Assembly (NCBI GenBank): GCA_963580285.1
Contig: OY757019.1
Coordinates: 63,756,587 to 63,820,586 of the forward strand
From: Lucinisca nassula
Taxonomy: Eukaryota > Mollusca > Bivalvia > Lucinida > Lucinidae
DNA length: 64,000 bases
Direction: 5' to 3'
Position numbers and translations under genes: made by a program. Numbering within the stretch: position 1 is the stretch's first letter; each line of letters begins with the position of its first letter. This document shows positions 11,247 to 23,600 of the stretch, piece by piece. The notes beneath the pieces are model-generated. The model was not told where the DNA came from and ran no database searches. It worked only from the letters and a program-made list of their open reading frames with translations.

Positions 11247-13358
11247 AGCTCACCTCTCACGTGGTGACAAGGTGAGCTTTTGGGATGACTTTTTTTCCGC
11301 CGTGCGTGTGTGCATGCGTGCGTCTGTAAACTTTGTCTTCAAACAACATCTCCTCCTTAACCCCTGATCGGATTTAGACCAAACTTCACAGGAATGATCC
11401 TTCGGCCGTCCCCTTTCAGAGTTGTTCAAATGGTTCAAGCCTGTTGCACATCTAGGTCACAGGAGCTGAAAATAGATATTTTTACTGAAAAATTTAAAAA
11501 TCTTCTTCTCTGAAACCTAATAGCCCAGGTCTTTGATATTTGGTATGAAGCTTCATCTAGTGGACCTCTACCAAGATTGTTCAAATAATAGCCCTGGGGC
11601 AAAAAATGCCCCCGCCCCGTGGGGGGCCTTTGGTTTTACATAGGCCTATATAGGGAAAATCTTTAAAAAATCTTCTTCTCTGAAACCGCAAGGCCCAAGT
11701 CTTTGATATTTGGTGTGAAGCTTCATCTAATGGACCTCTATCAAGAGTGTTTAAATTAAAGCCCTGGGGCTAAAAATGCCCCCGCCCCGGGGGGCCTTTG
11801 GTTTTTTATAGGCTTATATGGGGAAAATCTTTAAAAATCTTCTTCTCTGAAACCACAAGACCCAGGTATTTGATATTTGGTGAGAAGCTTCATCTAGTGG
11901 ACCTCTACCAAAATTGTTCAAATTATAGCCCTGGGGCCAAAAATACCCCCGCCCAGGGGGCCTTTGGTTTTACATAGGCTTATATAGGGAAAATCTTTAA
12001 AAATCTTCTCTGGAACCGCAAGGCCCAAGTCTTTGATATTGAATGTGAAGCCTCATCTAGTGGACCTCTATCAAGATTGTTCAAATTATAGCCCTAGGGC
12101 CAAAAAAGCCCCCGTCCCGGGGGCCCTTTGGTTTTACATAGGCTTATATAGGGAAAATATTTTAAAATCTTTTTCTCTGAAACCACAAGGCCCAGTTCTT
12201 TGATATTTGGTGTGAAGCTTCATCTAGTGGACCTCTATCAAGATTGTTCAAATTATAGGCCTAGGGCGAAAAAATGCCCCCACCTGCAGGCCCTTTGGTT
12301 TTACATTGGCTTATACAGGGAAAATCTTTAAAAATCTTCTTCTCCAAAACCGGATGGCTCAGTTCTTTGAGATTTGGTGTGTAGCTTCATCTAGTGGACT
12401 TCTACCAAGATTGCTGAAATCATAGCCCTTGGGCCAGAATTGCCCCCGCCCCAGGGCCCTTCGTTTTTACATTGACTTATATAACCGGCCCCGATATCTC
12501 AGTTGGTAGAGTGTCCGCTCCGGGGAACGGGAGGTCTTGGGTTCGATCCCGGGCCGCGACATACCAAAGTCGTTAACAATGATACTAGCTGCTCCTCGCT
12601 TGGCACTCAGATTTAAGGGGTAGAGCTAGGACTGGTTGACCCAGTGTCAGGATAATGTGACTGGGTGTGGTATCATGTAATGTGTCTGGGACATGATACT
12701 TCAGTGAGGCAGCACTATAAAAGTGAGCATTGAGCTCCCTGTCGCAACCAGACACCGCCGTGATATGACTGAAAAATTGTTGAAAGCAACGTTAAACCCG
12801 AATTCACACACACACACACACACATTGACTTATATAGGGAATTTTAAAAAAATATTCTACTCTGAAACCGCAAGGCCCAGGTCTTTGATATTTGGTGTGA
12901 AGCTTCATCTAAATTGTTCAAATTATAGCCCTAGGAAATAGAAGTCAAGGCAATGAAAACCTTTGAAAATCTTCTTGTCTGAAAGCAGAAGTCCAAGGTC
13001 TTTGTTATTTGGTATGAAGCTTCGTCTTGTGGGTTTCTACCAAGATTGTACAAATTATAGCACTGGGGCCAAAAATGGCCTGCCCCGGGGACCCCAAGGT
13101 TTATGTAGACTTATATAACTTCGGAGACTTCTGTTTTCAGACAAGATTTTTAAAGTTTTCCTTATTATAAGGAAAACCTTTAAAAATCTTGTCTGAAAAC
13201 AGAAGTCTCCGTTCTTTGATATTTGGTATGAAGCTTCACCATTTAGACCACTACCAAGTTTATTCATATAGCCCGGGGCCCAATAATGGCTCTCCCAGGG
13301 GCCCACATGATACCCTATGGATCAGGTGAGCGATTCAGGGCCATCATGACCCTCGTGT
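11247..13358 (+). mobile_element. Helentron-like element with family A core, split by a SINE
   Basis: The 5' stem-loop AGCTCACCTCTCACGTGGTG then ACAAGGTGAGC is preceded by T5. About eight diverged 166-bp units follow. The 3' end is CAGGTGAGCGATTC, GGGCCATCATGACCC and TCGTGT. A tRNA-derived SINE interrupts one unit at 12484-12821. Confidence 0.7.
12484..12821 (+). mobile_element. tRNA-derived SINE with (CA)n tail
   Basis: The head has polymerase III box A (TATCTCAGTTGG) and box B (GGTTCGATCCC). The body ends GCAACGTTAAACCCGAATTC followed by a CA run. A perfect 15-bp target-site duplication, ACATTGACTTATATA, flanks it (12469-12483 and 12822-12836), so the insertion is complete. It belongs to the same family as 14205-14504. 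Confidence 0.88.
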
Positions 13359-14191
13359 ATTCTTACTCAGGGGTCCCCCAGGCTGTGCCGGGGACATATT
13401 CCACACCCTCCTCTTCATAAAAGGCCACATATCTCAGAAACCATTCAGATCCCCACCCCTAAACCATATATATTCTTGTTTCTTATTATAAGAAGAATTC
13501 AGTGACACCAACCTGGGGGTCCCCTGGGATGAGTCGGGGCCTTGACCCACCCCCTCCACTTCATAAAAAAGCTCAATATCTCAAACTTTTCATAACCCCA
13601 CCCCTAAACCATATGTACTCTTGTTCCTTATGATAAGACACATTCAGTGATACCAACCTAGGGGTCTTGCAGGGTGTGCCTGGGGCATGCCCCACCCCCT
13701 CCACTTCGTAAAAGGTCCAATATTTCAGATACTTTTCAGATTGCCAACCCCTCATGCTTGTTCCTTATGATAAGACACATTCAGTGATACCAGCCTAGGG
13801 GTCTCGCGGGTGTGCCTGGGACATGCCGCACCCCCTCCACATCGTAAAAGGTCCAATATTTCAGATACCTTTCAGATCGCCAACCCCTCATGCTTGTTCT
13901 TTATGATAAGACACATTCTGTGATACCAACCTAGGGGTCTCCCAGGGTGCGCCTGGGGCAGGCCCCACCCCTGCACTTCATAAAATGCCATATATCTCGG
14001 GGGAAACCCCACCCGTAATGCATGTATATTTTTGTTCCTTATGATAAGACTCATTCAGTCATGCCAACAATGTCTCTTTGTGCTAGGGCAATGTACTGAT
14101 GCCATGGCCTGCCCGTCCCCTTCATAAAAGGCCATATATCTGGGAAACCATTAAGATCCCCGCCCAATAATCATATATATTCTTGTTTCTT
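13359..14191. repeat. Family E tandem array
   Basis: About 5.5 units of the ~150-bp repeat. The later ones share AGGGGTCT and a shortened segment ending CTCATGCTTGTTC. Confidence 0.8.
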
Positions 14192-14204
14192 ATGATTAGA
14201 CACA

Positions 14205-14504
14205 CTGGCCCCAAAAGCTCAGTTGGTAGAGTGTCCGCTCCGGGGAACGGGAGGTCATTAAAAATTGTACCAGCTGCTCCTCGCTTGGCACTCAGATTTA
14301 CGGGGTAGAGCTAGGACTGGTCGACCCAGTGTCAGGATAATGTGACTTGGTGTGGTATCATGTAATGTGTCTGGGATATGATACTTCAGTGAGGCAGCAC
14401 TATAAAAGTGAGCATTGAGCTCCCTGTCGTAACCAGACACCGTCGTGATATGACTGAAAAATTGTAGAAAGCGACGTTAAACCCGAATTCACACACACAC
14501 ACAC
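14205..14504 (+). mobile_element. tRNA-derived SINE, internally shortened
   Basis: Same family as 12484-12821, with box A-like AAGCTCAGTTGG. The segment carrying box B has been deleted just after GGGAGGTC, so it lacks the internal promoter B box. A 13-bp duplication ATGATTAGACACA flanks it (14192-14204 and 14505-14517). Confidence 0.85.
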
Positions 14505-14517
14505 ATGATTAGACACA

Positions 14518-15238
14518 TTCAGTCACCAACTTGGCGACTCACAGGGGCTGTTACTCTTCCCTCCACTTCATAAAAGGGCCTCATATCTCAGAAACATTTC
14601 AGATCCCTACCCCTAAACAATATACATTCTTTGTTCTAATGATGAGACACATTCAGTGACAACAATCTTGGTGTTGGGGTTGGCAACTTTCTTCAAGAAA
14701 TATTTTCTACTGTCATTCTGTCCCTTCCGTTGATTCAAGATTTGTCAGTTTCTGGCGAAAGAATGTTCACTGTACTGGTTAACCGCTTACATATAAGCCT
14801 GCCCAGGAATGTGTGGATAGGTCAACCGACTGGCTCAAAAACGACCTAAAATAGTGTTGACTGGGCTGTTAAACTCCAATACAAACAAACAAACAAAGAC
14901 AACAATCTTGGCTTTCCTGGGGTCTGCCAGGGCCATGCCCTAACCACTCCACAGCTTAAAAGGCCTTATATCTCAGAAACTGTACAGATCCCCACCACAA
15001 AACCCAATATATTCTGGCTCCTTATGATAAGACATATCCAGTGATACCAACCTGGATTCCGTTGTGTCCATGCCCCACCCCCTCCACTTCATAAAAAGCC
15101 TGATATTTCGGAGTCCATATTGGTTCTACTTTGGGAAATTGGGGTATATTTGGCAGACCTCATAATTGATAAATTAAAATTATACATGGCTGCCAGTGGG
15201 AAGTGCCGCCTGAGCATAGTAGCCCATGGGCCTCTTGT
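14518..15238. repeat. Family E array ending in a 3' terminus
   Basis: Remaining family E units, interrupted by a SINE at 14672-14897. The 3' end (ATACATGGCTGCCAGTGGGA, then GGGCCTCTTGT) also closes the family E array near 42748, which marks it as the family E element terminus. Confidence 0.7.
14672..14897 (+). mobile_element. 5'-truncated SINE, same family as 60242-60535
   Basis: It shares TGTCAGTTTCTGGCGAAAGA, ATAAGCCTGCCCAGGAA and GTGTTGACTGGGC with the full copy at 60 kb but lacks the tRNA head. It ends in a CAAA-rich tail. A 14-bp duplication GACAACAATCTTGG flanks it (14658-14671 and 14898-14911), so the truncation happened at insertion. Confidence 0.85.
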
Positions 15239-15243
15239 TTTTT

Positions 15244-15960
15244 GCTCACATGACCAAAGGTCATGGTGAGCTTTAGTGACTGTGAGAAGTCTGGCGTCGT
15301 CGTGTGTCATCTGTCGTGTGCAAACTTTTCTTGTTAACACACCAGAGGCCATAGTTTTCATCCAGTCTTTATCAGAATGATTATCTTCACAGTATCTCTT
15401 TCAAGTTCGAATAGGGGTCATGTCAGGTCCAAAAGTAGGTCAAATCATAGAAAAACCTTGTTAACACACTAGAGGTCGCAATTCTGGTCCAGTCATCATC
15501 AAACTTGCTCAGAATGATCGCCTTTACAATATCTAGGCCAGGTTCGAATATGGGTCAAAAGTAGGTCAGTAGGTAGAAAAACCTTGTTAACATTCTAGAG
15601 GCCACAATTTTTGTCCAATCATCATCAAACTTGCTCAGAATGGTCATGACAATATCTAGGTCAATTTTGAATATTGGTCATGTTAGATCAAAAGGTTGGT
15701 CGGTAAGTCAAATCATAGAAAAACCTTGTTGACACTCTAGATGCCACAGTTTTGGTCCAATCATCATCAAAATTGCTCAGAATGATCATCATGTCAATCT
15801 TTGTCAAGATCGACTATGAGTCATGTCGGGTCAAAAAGTACGGCAGGTCAAATCATGGAAAAACCTTGTCAACACTCTAAGAGACCACAGTTTTAATCCA
15901 ATCATCATCAAACTTGCTCAGAACTATCATCTTGACAATATCTTGGTCAGGTGGGGTATT
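15244..15960 (+). mobile_element. Helentron-like element, family I core
   Basis: The 5' hairpin variant GCTCACATGACCAAAGGTCA then TGGTGAGC lies at 15244-15271. About five units of a ~135-bp repeat follow (AAAACCTTGTTAACACTCTA, CCAATCATCATCAAACTTGC). No 3' terminus is visible, so the element is probably truncated. Confidence 0.6.
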
Positions 15961-16363
15961 TTATGAATAGAGAGGTAATTTTTTACACCCCCACCCTACT
16001 TGTCTCCATTAGTCATTGTTAGGTACACTGAGCCCGTTCATCTATGTCAGGTGCACTAGAACCTGACCCTCAATGTCCACAAGGTGCCCAGACAGTGACA
16101 TATAAGTCAGCTCTGTATTGTCAAAAGGAACTTTTCAAAGACTTCTTCCTCAAAAAAGAAAACAGCTTGAAGGAATGTTCGATGAGTGACACTGACAATT
16201 TTCCACTGAACATGAAAGCTACCAGAAAAAAAATATATATAACCCTAAAAATGACTTCAATTGTTAATAGCTAGATTGAAATAATTTCACAGAAATGTTC
16301 CTTGGGTCACTGTCAGCCAAAATTGCTCAAACCCTCCACTCCACCATATATTACCTACCACAA
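15961..16363. other. Unclassified sequence
   Basis: No recognisable repeat or gene. A short open frame here has no features that support coding. Confidence 0.3.
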
Positions 16364-16590
16364 GGAATGGGCCTCCATGGCCTAGTGGATAAAAGCGCTG
16401 ACACTTAATCATTAGATCTCCCACCGCTGTTGGTTCGAGCCTGGTTCGGGTCACATGTGAGACGCCAAGTTCTGCAACAGAAGGTCAGGTGGTTTTACTC
16501 TGGGTACTCTGGTTTTCGCCCACCAGATTAAGGATCAGCTCGATATGAGTGAAATAATCTTGAAAGGGACATTAAACCAAAAACAAAAAA
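16364..16590 (+). mobile_element. tRNA-derived SINE with A-rich tail
   Basis: A tRNA-like head (GGCCTAGTGGATAAAAGCGC, box B-like GTTCGAGCC) is followed by a body with TCTGGTTTTCGCCCACCAGA and a tail ending GGGACATTAAACCAAAAACA then poly(A). No clear target-site duplication. Confidence 0.7.
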
Positions 16591-17230
16591 AATTCTACCC
16601 TTCCAATAATATAGAATCACTACCTTGTGATGGCCATATCTCCAATACGGCCAAAGGCCAGCGGGGCTATTGTCATGGCCCTGTGTCCGTCGTGCGCCCG
16701 TGCGTTAACTTTTTCTTTAAACATCTCCTCCTAAACTACTGGGCCAATTGTAACCAAACTTAGGAATGTTCCTTACATAGTCCTCTTCTAAATTCCTTCA
16801 AAGAATTTTGTTACACCCAGAACTCTGGTTGCCATGGCAACAAAACCACAAAAAAATAAAAATCTTTAAAAATCTTCCGCTCCAAAACCACCTGTTGGAT
16901 TTCATTTTTATTTTGCATGAATGTTCCTTGGGTGGACCTCTTTCAGATTCCTTGAAGAAATTTTGATCCGACAAAAAACATGGCCGCCATGGGTGGGGCT
17001 TATTTTCCCTATTTAACATATAGTGTAATGCTAAAACATCTTCTCCTCCTAAACTACTGGGCCAATTGTAACCAAACTTCACAGGAATGTTCCTTACTTA
17101 GTCCTCTTCTAAATTCCTTCAAAGAATTTTGTTACACCCAGAACTCTGGTTGCCATGGCAACAAAACCACTCAAAAAATTAAAAATCTTTAAAAATCTTC
17201 TCCTCCAAACCCACCTGTTGGATTTCATTA
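16591..17230 (+). mobile_element. Helentron-like element with 'GGCCAAAGGCCAGCGGGG' 5' end
   Basis: A different 5' stem-loop (GGCCAAAGGCCAGCGGGGCT, 16649-16668) precedes a GTCCGTCGTGCGCCCGTGCG tract. Core units follow with ACCAAACTTCACAGGAATGT, GGTTGCCATGGCAAC and CATGAATGTTCCTTGGGTGG. The array resumes at 19208 after the insertion at 17231-19207. A similar 5' end lies at about 20070. Confidence 0.6.
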
Positions 17231-19207
17231 TCCCCTCGCACAACATAGTTGTGAGGGGGGATATAGCATTTGTCCCGTACATACGTACGTACGTAGTTTT
17301 GTCAGCGCTCTAGCGCCACGTACGTACGTACTTTTGTCATCGCTCTAGCGCCACGTACGTACGTACATACTTTTGTCATCGCTCTAGCGCCTACATTTCT
17401 TGACCGATTTTAATATAACTTCACACGAACGTTCCTTACGACAATATCTGGAGCAAGATCGACTTTCAAGGTCATGACCTCAAGGTCAAGGTCACTTTGG
17501 CTATTTTTTGAAAAACTTTGTCATGGCTCTAGCGCCTACATTTCTCCCCCAATTTCAATATAACTTCAAACAAAATGATCCTTATAAAAAATATCTCGAG
17601 CGAGTTTGACTTTCAAGGTCATGACCTCAAGGTCAAGGTCACTGTGGCTATTTTTAGAAAAACATTGTCATCGCTCTAGCGCTTACATTTCTTCACCAAT
17701 TTCAATATAACTTCACACAAATGATCCTTATAAAAATATCTCGAGCGAGTTCCACTTTCAAGGTCATGGCTTCAAGGTCAAGGTCACAGTGGCTATTTTT
17801 AGAAAAACTTTTTCATCGCTCTAGCTCCAACATTTCTTCACTGATTTCAATATAACTTCACACAAATGTTCCTTATGACAATATCTAGAGCGAGTTGGAC
17901 TTTCCAACTCATGGCCTCAAGGTCAAGGTCACTGTGGCTTTTTTTAGAAAAAACTTTGTCATCGCTCTATTGCCTATATTTCTTCACTGTTTTCAATATA
18001 ACTTCACACAAATGTTCCTTATGACAATATCTCAAGCGGGTTCGACTATCAAGGTCAAGGCCTCAAGGTCAAGGTCACTGTGGCTATTTTTTAGAAAAAC
18101 TTTGTCATCGCTCTAGCGCTTACATTTCTTCAACAATTTCAATATAACTTCATACAAATGTTCCTTATGACAATATCTCTAGCGAGTTCCACTTTCAAGG
18201 TCAAGGTCACCGTGTCTATTTTTAGAAAAACTTCGTCATCCCTCTAGCACTTACATTTCTTCATCGATTTCAATATAACTTCACACAAATGTTCCTTATG
18301 ACAATATCTCGCCATTTCGACTTTCAAGGTCAAGGTCACTGTGGCTATTTTTAGAAAAACTTTGTCATTGCTCTAGCGCTTAAACTTTTTTCACCAATTT
18401 CAATATTACTTCACACAAATGTTCCTTATAACAATATCTCAAGTGAGTTCCACTTTCAAGGTCAAGGTCACTGTGGCTATTTTTAGAAAAACTTTGTCAT
18501 GGCTCTAGCGCTTACATTTCTTCACCCATTTCAATATAACTTCACACAAATGTTCCTTATGACAATACCTCGAGCGAGTTTGACTTTCAAGGTCAAGGTC
18601 ACTGTGGCTATTTTTAGAAAAACTTTGTCATTGCTCTAGTGCTTACATTTTTTCACAAATTTCAATATAACTTCACACAAATGTTCCTTATGACAATATC
18701 TCAAACTATTTAGACTTTCAAGGTCAAGGTCGCTGTGGCTATTTTTAGAAAAACTTTGTCATCGCTCTAGGGTCTACATTTAATGATGGATTGTAATAGA
18801 ACTTCACACAAATGTTTCTTATGATAATATCTCGACTTACTTCGACTTTCAAGGTCATGACCTCAAAGTCAAGGTCACTGTGGCTATCTTTAGAAAAACT
18901 TGGTCATCGCTCTACCGTCTACATTTATTAACAGATTTTAATATAACTTCACACAAAAGATGCTTATGATAATATCTTGAGCAAGATCTACTTTAGTGGT
19001 CATTGCCTCAAGTCAAGGTCACTATGGCTATTTTTAGAGAAATGTCATCACTCTAGAATGTACATTTATTGGAGGATTTTTAAACAAACTTTACACAAAT
19101 GTTGCATATGATAATATCTCAAGCAAGTTGGACTTTTGCCATTTCAGTGTTTTCCACACACGAAGTTGTCTAGTGCGAGGGGATTTGTATCGCATGCCAT
19201 GCCTTGT
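17231..19207 (+). mobile_element. Helentron-like element, family O (CCCCTCGCAC type)
   Basis: The 5' end is ATCCCCTCGCACAACATAGT then TGTGAGGGG, followed by CGTACGTA repeats. About 11 units of a ~150-bp repeat follow (CATCGCTCTAGCGC, TTTCAAGGTCAAGGTCACTG). Near the 3' end GTGCGAGGGGAT is the exact reverse complement of the 5' tip, and the element closes with CATGCCTTGT. The flanks GTTGGATTTCAT and TTTTATTTTGCATGAATG are contiguous in the uninterrupted unit near 16890-16920. Confidence 0.75.
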
Positions 19208-19680
19208 TTTTATTTTGCATGAATGTTCCTTGGGTGGACCTCTTTTAGAAATTTTGATCCGACAAAAAACATGGCCCCATGGGTGGGGCTTATTTTCACT
19301 ATTTAACATATAATGTAATGCTAAAAAATCTTATTCTGCAAAAGTACTTGTGAGATTTCATTGTAATTTGCATGAATTATCCTTGGGTGGACTGTTGTCA
19401 GATTCCTTGAAAAAAATTTGATCTTACAAAAAAACATGGCCGCCATGGGCGAGGCTTATTTTCACTATATAACATATAGTGTAATGCTGAAAATATTTTC
19501 TGCAAAAGTTCTTGTTTTATTTCATAGTTATTTGGCATGCATGTTCCTTGGGTGGACCTCTGTCAGATTCCTTGAAGAAATTTTGATCCGACAAAAAACA
19601 TGGCTGCAGTGGGCGGGGTTTATTTTGACTATATAACATGTAGTGTAATGTTAAAAAAAATCTTCTCTTCTTCAAAAGTT
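19208..19680. repeat. Continuation of the interrupted core array
   Basis: Units with CATGAATGTTCCTTGGGTGG, GACAAAAAACATGGC and ATTTAACATATAGTGTAATG continue the array that stops at 17230. Confidence 0.65.
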
Positions 19681-20064
19681 CTTGTTTATTTATTTATTTA
19701 TTTAAAAGTACCTTCCTGTATCTGAATTAATCTCCTCCAATTTTGCTGACTATCACATATCTATAGAGGTCCACCTACAAATTGTCATTCTAAAATTCAA
19801 AACATCAGAAATTTCACTTGCCCATCACACTGGTGATAGAACTGATGTTTTCAACACAAACTCTATTTATACGACTTGATGTTTCAAAATAAATTCAAAA
19901 TACTGAAGGAGATTGATTTATTAGACTTATTATACTACAGTGTCAACAGTTCTCCAGATCCCTGAGGGTTAAAATGGCTTAGTTGAAAAGGGAGGCATAC
20001 CGAATCCGACGGAGGAAAGGAAAAAATAAATAAATAAAGAAATAAAAACATAAATCTGTTCATT
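19681..20064. other. Segment bounded by inverted TTTA-rich / AAAT-rich runs
   Basis: It opens with (TTTA)n at about 19684 and closes with (AAAT)n near 20020-20040. AATTAATCTCCT near the left end mirrors AGGAGATTGATTT near 19910. This could be an old MITE, but I see no clear target-site duplication. Confidence 0.35.
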
Positions 20065-20692
20065 TTTTAGCTCCACGGGCCAAAGACCGGCGGGTCTTAT
20101 TTTAAATGTTATGGCCCTGTGTCTGTTGTGCGTCTGTGCGGTTGTGCATCCGTGTGTTAACTTTTTTCTTTAAACATTTCCTCCTTAACTACTTGGTCGA
20201 TTGTAACCAAACTTCACAGGAATGTTTCTCACATAGTCCTCTTCTGAATTCCTTCAAAGAATTTTGTTACATGCAGAACAAAATGGCATCAAAACCAAAA
20301 AAAAATATTTAAAAATCTTCTCCTCCAAAACCACTCAATGGATTTTATTCTTATTTTGCATGAATGTTCCTTGGGTGGACCTCTGTCAGATTCCTTTTAA
20401 GAAATTCGGATCAGACAAAAAACATGGCCACCATGGCCATGCCCCACATGACTGCCATGGCCATGCCCCTTGGCTCATTAGCTTTCAAAGACTTATATGG
20501 GGAAATGTTTTAAAAACCTTCTCCTCCAAAACCGCTCAACTTAATGGATTTCATTTTTACTTTGCATGAATGTTCCTTGGGTGGACCTCTTGTCAGATTC
20601 CTTGAAGCAATTATGATCAGACAAAAAACATGGCCGCCATGGACATGCCCATTGGCTAATTAGCTACCATAGACTCATAAAGGGATCTTTTT
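20065..20692 (+). mobile_element. Left part of a second family B copy
   Basis: A T6-AGCTCCACGGGCCAAAGACC 5' end precedes units nearly identical to 9119-9513. The match breaks at GGGATC followed by T5, where the 20693-25437 element starts, and resumes at 25438. Confidence 0.7.
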
Positions 20693-23600
20693 AGCTCACC
20701 ATCACGTAGTGACGAGGTGAGCTTTTGGGATCACTTTTCGTCCGTCGTGCGTCCGTCCGTCCGTAAACAATTCTTTAAACAACATCTCCTCCTAAACCAC
20801 TGATCGGATTTTGACCAAACTTCACAGGAATGATCCTTAGGTGGTCCCCTTTCAAAGTTGTTCAAATGGTTCCGGTCCGTTGCACATCTAGGTCATAGGA
20901 GCCAAAAATAGATTTTTTTCACCAAAAACTTAAAAAATCTTCTTCTCTGAAACCACAAGGCCCAGGTCTTTGATATTTGGTATGAAGCTTCATCTAGTGG
21001 ACCCCTACCAAGATTGTTCAAATTATAGTGCTCGGGCCAAAAATGCCCCCGCTCCGGGGCCCTTTGGTTTTACATGGGCTTATATAGGGAAAATCTTTAA
21101 AAATCTTCTTCTCTGAAACCGTAAGGCCCAGGTCTTTGATATTTGGTATGAAGCTTCATCTAGTGGACCCCTACCAAGATTGTTCAAATTATAGTGCTGG
21201 GTCCAAAAATGCCCCCGCTCTGGGGCCCTTTGGTTTTACATGGGCTTAGATAGGGAAAATCTTTAAAAATCTTCTTCTCTGAAACTGCAAGGCCAAGGTC
21301 TTTGATATTTGGTATGAAGCTTCATCTAGTGGACCCCTACCAAGATTGTTCAAATTATAGTGCTGGGGCAAAAAATGCCCCCACTCCAGGGCCCTTTGGT
21401 TTTACATGGGCTTATATAGGGGAGAGCTTTAAAAATCTTCTTCTCTGAAACCATAAGGCCCAGGTCTTTGATTTTTGGTATGAAGCTTCATCTAGGGGAC
21501 CCCTACCAAGTTTGTTCAAATTATAGGGCTGGGGCCAAAAATGCCCCCGCCCCGGGGCCCTTTGGTTTTACATGGGCTTATATCGGGAAAATATTTAAAA
21601 ATCTTTTTCTCTGAAACCGCAAGGCCTAGGTCTTTGATATTTGGTATGAAGCTTCATCTAGTGGACCCCTACCAAGATTGTTCAAATTATAGTGCTGGGG
21701 TCAAATATGCCCCCACTCTGGGGCCCCTTGGTTTAACATGGGCTTATATAGGGAAAATCTTAAAAAATTTACTTCTCTGAAACCATAAGGCCCATGTCTT
21801 TGATATTTGGTATGAAGCTTCACCCCACAAGGCCCAGGTCCTCCCCCCCCCACCCCCCTGAGCCCTGGGCCTTTTGGTATTACATGGGCTTATATAGGGA
21901 AAATCTTTAACAATCTTCTTCTCTGAAACCGCAAGGCCCAGGTCTTTGATATTTGGTATGAGGCTTCATCTTGTGGACCCCTACCAAGATTGTTCAAATT
22001 ATAGTGCTGGGGCCAAAAATGCCCCAGCCCCGGGGCCCTTTAGTTTTACATGGGCTTATATTGGAAAAATCTTTAAAAAATCTTTTTCTCTGAAACCGCA
22101 AGGCCCAGGTCTTTGTTATTTGGTATGAAGCTTCATTTAGTGGACCCTTCAAATTATAGTGCTGGGGCCAAAAATGCCCCCGCCACGGGGCCCTTTGGTT
22201 TTACATGGGCTTATATAGGGAAAATCTTTAAAAATCTTCTTCTCTGAAACTGCAAGGCCCAGGTCTTTGATATTTGGTATGAAGCTTCATCTTGTGGATC
22301 TCTAACAAAATTGTTCAGATTATAGTGCTCGGGCCAAAAATGCCCCCGCTCCGGGGCCCTTTGGTTTTACATAGACTTATATAGGGAAAATCTTGAAAAA
22401 TCTTCTTCTCTGAAACCATAAGGCCTAGGTCTTTGATATTTGGTATGAAGCTTCATCTAGTGGACCTCTACCAAGATTGTTCAAATTATAGTCATAGGGC
22501 CAAAATGCCCCTGCCTTTGGGCCCTTTGGTTTTACATAGGCTTATATAGTCAAAATCTTTAAACATCTTCTTCTGTGAAACCACAACGCCTAGGTCTTTG
22601 ATATTTGGTGTGAAATGTCATTTAGTGGAGCTCTATCAAGATTGTTCACATTATAGCCCTTGGGCCAAAAATGCCCCTGCCTGAGACCCATTGGTTTTTA
22701 GCTCACCTGAGCACGAAGTGCTCAAGGTGAGCTTTTGGGATCGGTCTTTGTCCGTCGTCCGTCGTCCGTGCGTGCGTGCGTGCGTCCGTCGTCAACTTTT
22801 GCTTTAAACAACTTCTTCTCCAAAACTGCTGGACAGATTTTGATCTAATTTCACAGGAATGCTCCTTGGGTGATCCTCTACAAAAATTGCTCAAACTGTT
22901 CTGCATGGGTGAACAAGATGGCCGCCAGAGCTAAAAATAGAAAAACCTTTAAACAACTTCTCCTGCTTAACCAGTGGATGGATTTTGAAATTATGTTACA
23001 GGAGTGTTCCTTGGATGACCTTCTACCAAAATTGCTCAAACCGTTCCGCTCGGGTGAACAAAATGGCCACCAGAGCTAAAAATAGAAAAACCTTTAAATG
23101 ACTTCTTCTCCTTAACCAGTTGATTGATTTTGAAATTATTGCACAGGAATGTTCCTTGGGTGCCCCTCTACCAAAATTGCTCAAACCTTTCTGCTAGTGT
23201 GAACAAAATGGCCGCCAGAGCTAAAAATAGAAAATCCTTTAAACGACTTCTTCTCATTAACCAGTGGATGGATTTTGAAATTATTGCACAGGAATGTTCC
23301 TTGGGTGCCCCTCTACTAAAATTGCTCAAACCGTTCCGCTCGGGTGAACAAAATGGCCACTAGAGCTAAAAAAAGAAAAACCTTTAAAGGACTTCTTCTC
23401 CTTAACCAGTTGATGGATTTCGAAGTTACTTCACAGGACTGTTCCTTGGGTGACCCTCTACCAAAATTGCTCAAAGCGTTCCGCTTGGGTGAACAAGATG
23501 GCCGCCAGAGCTAAAAATAGAATAACCTTTAAACGACTTTTTCTCCTTAACCAGTGGATGGATTTTGAAATTATTTCATAGGAATGTTCCTTTAGTGAAC

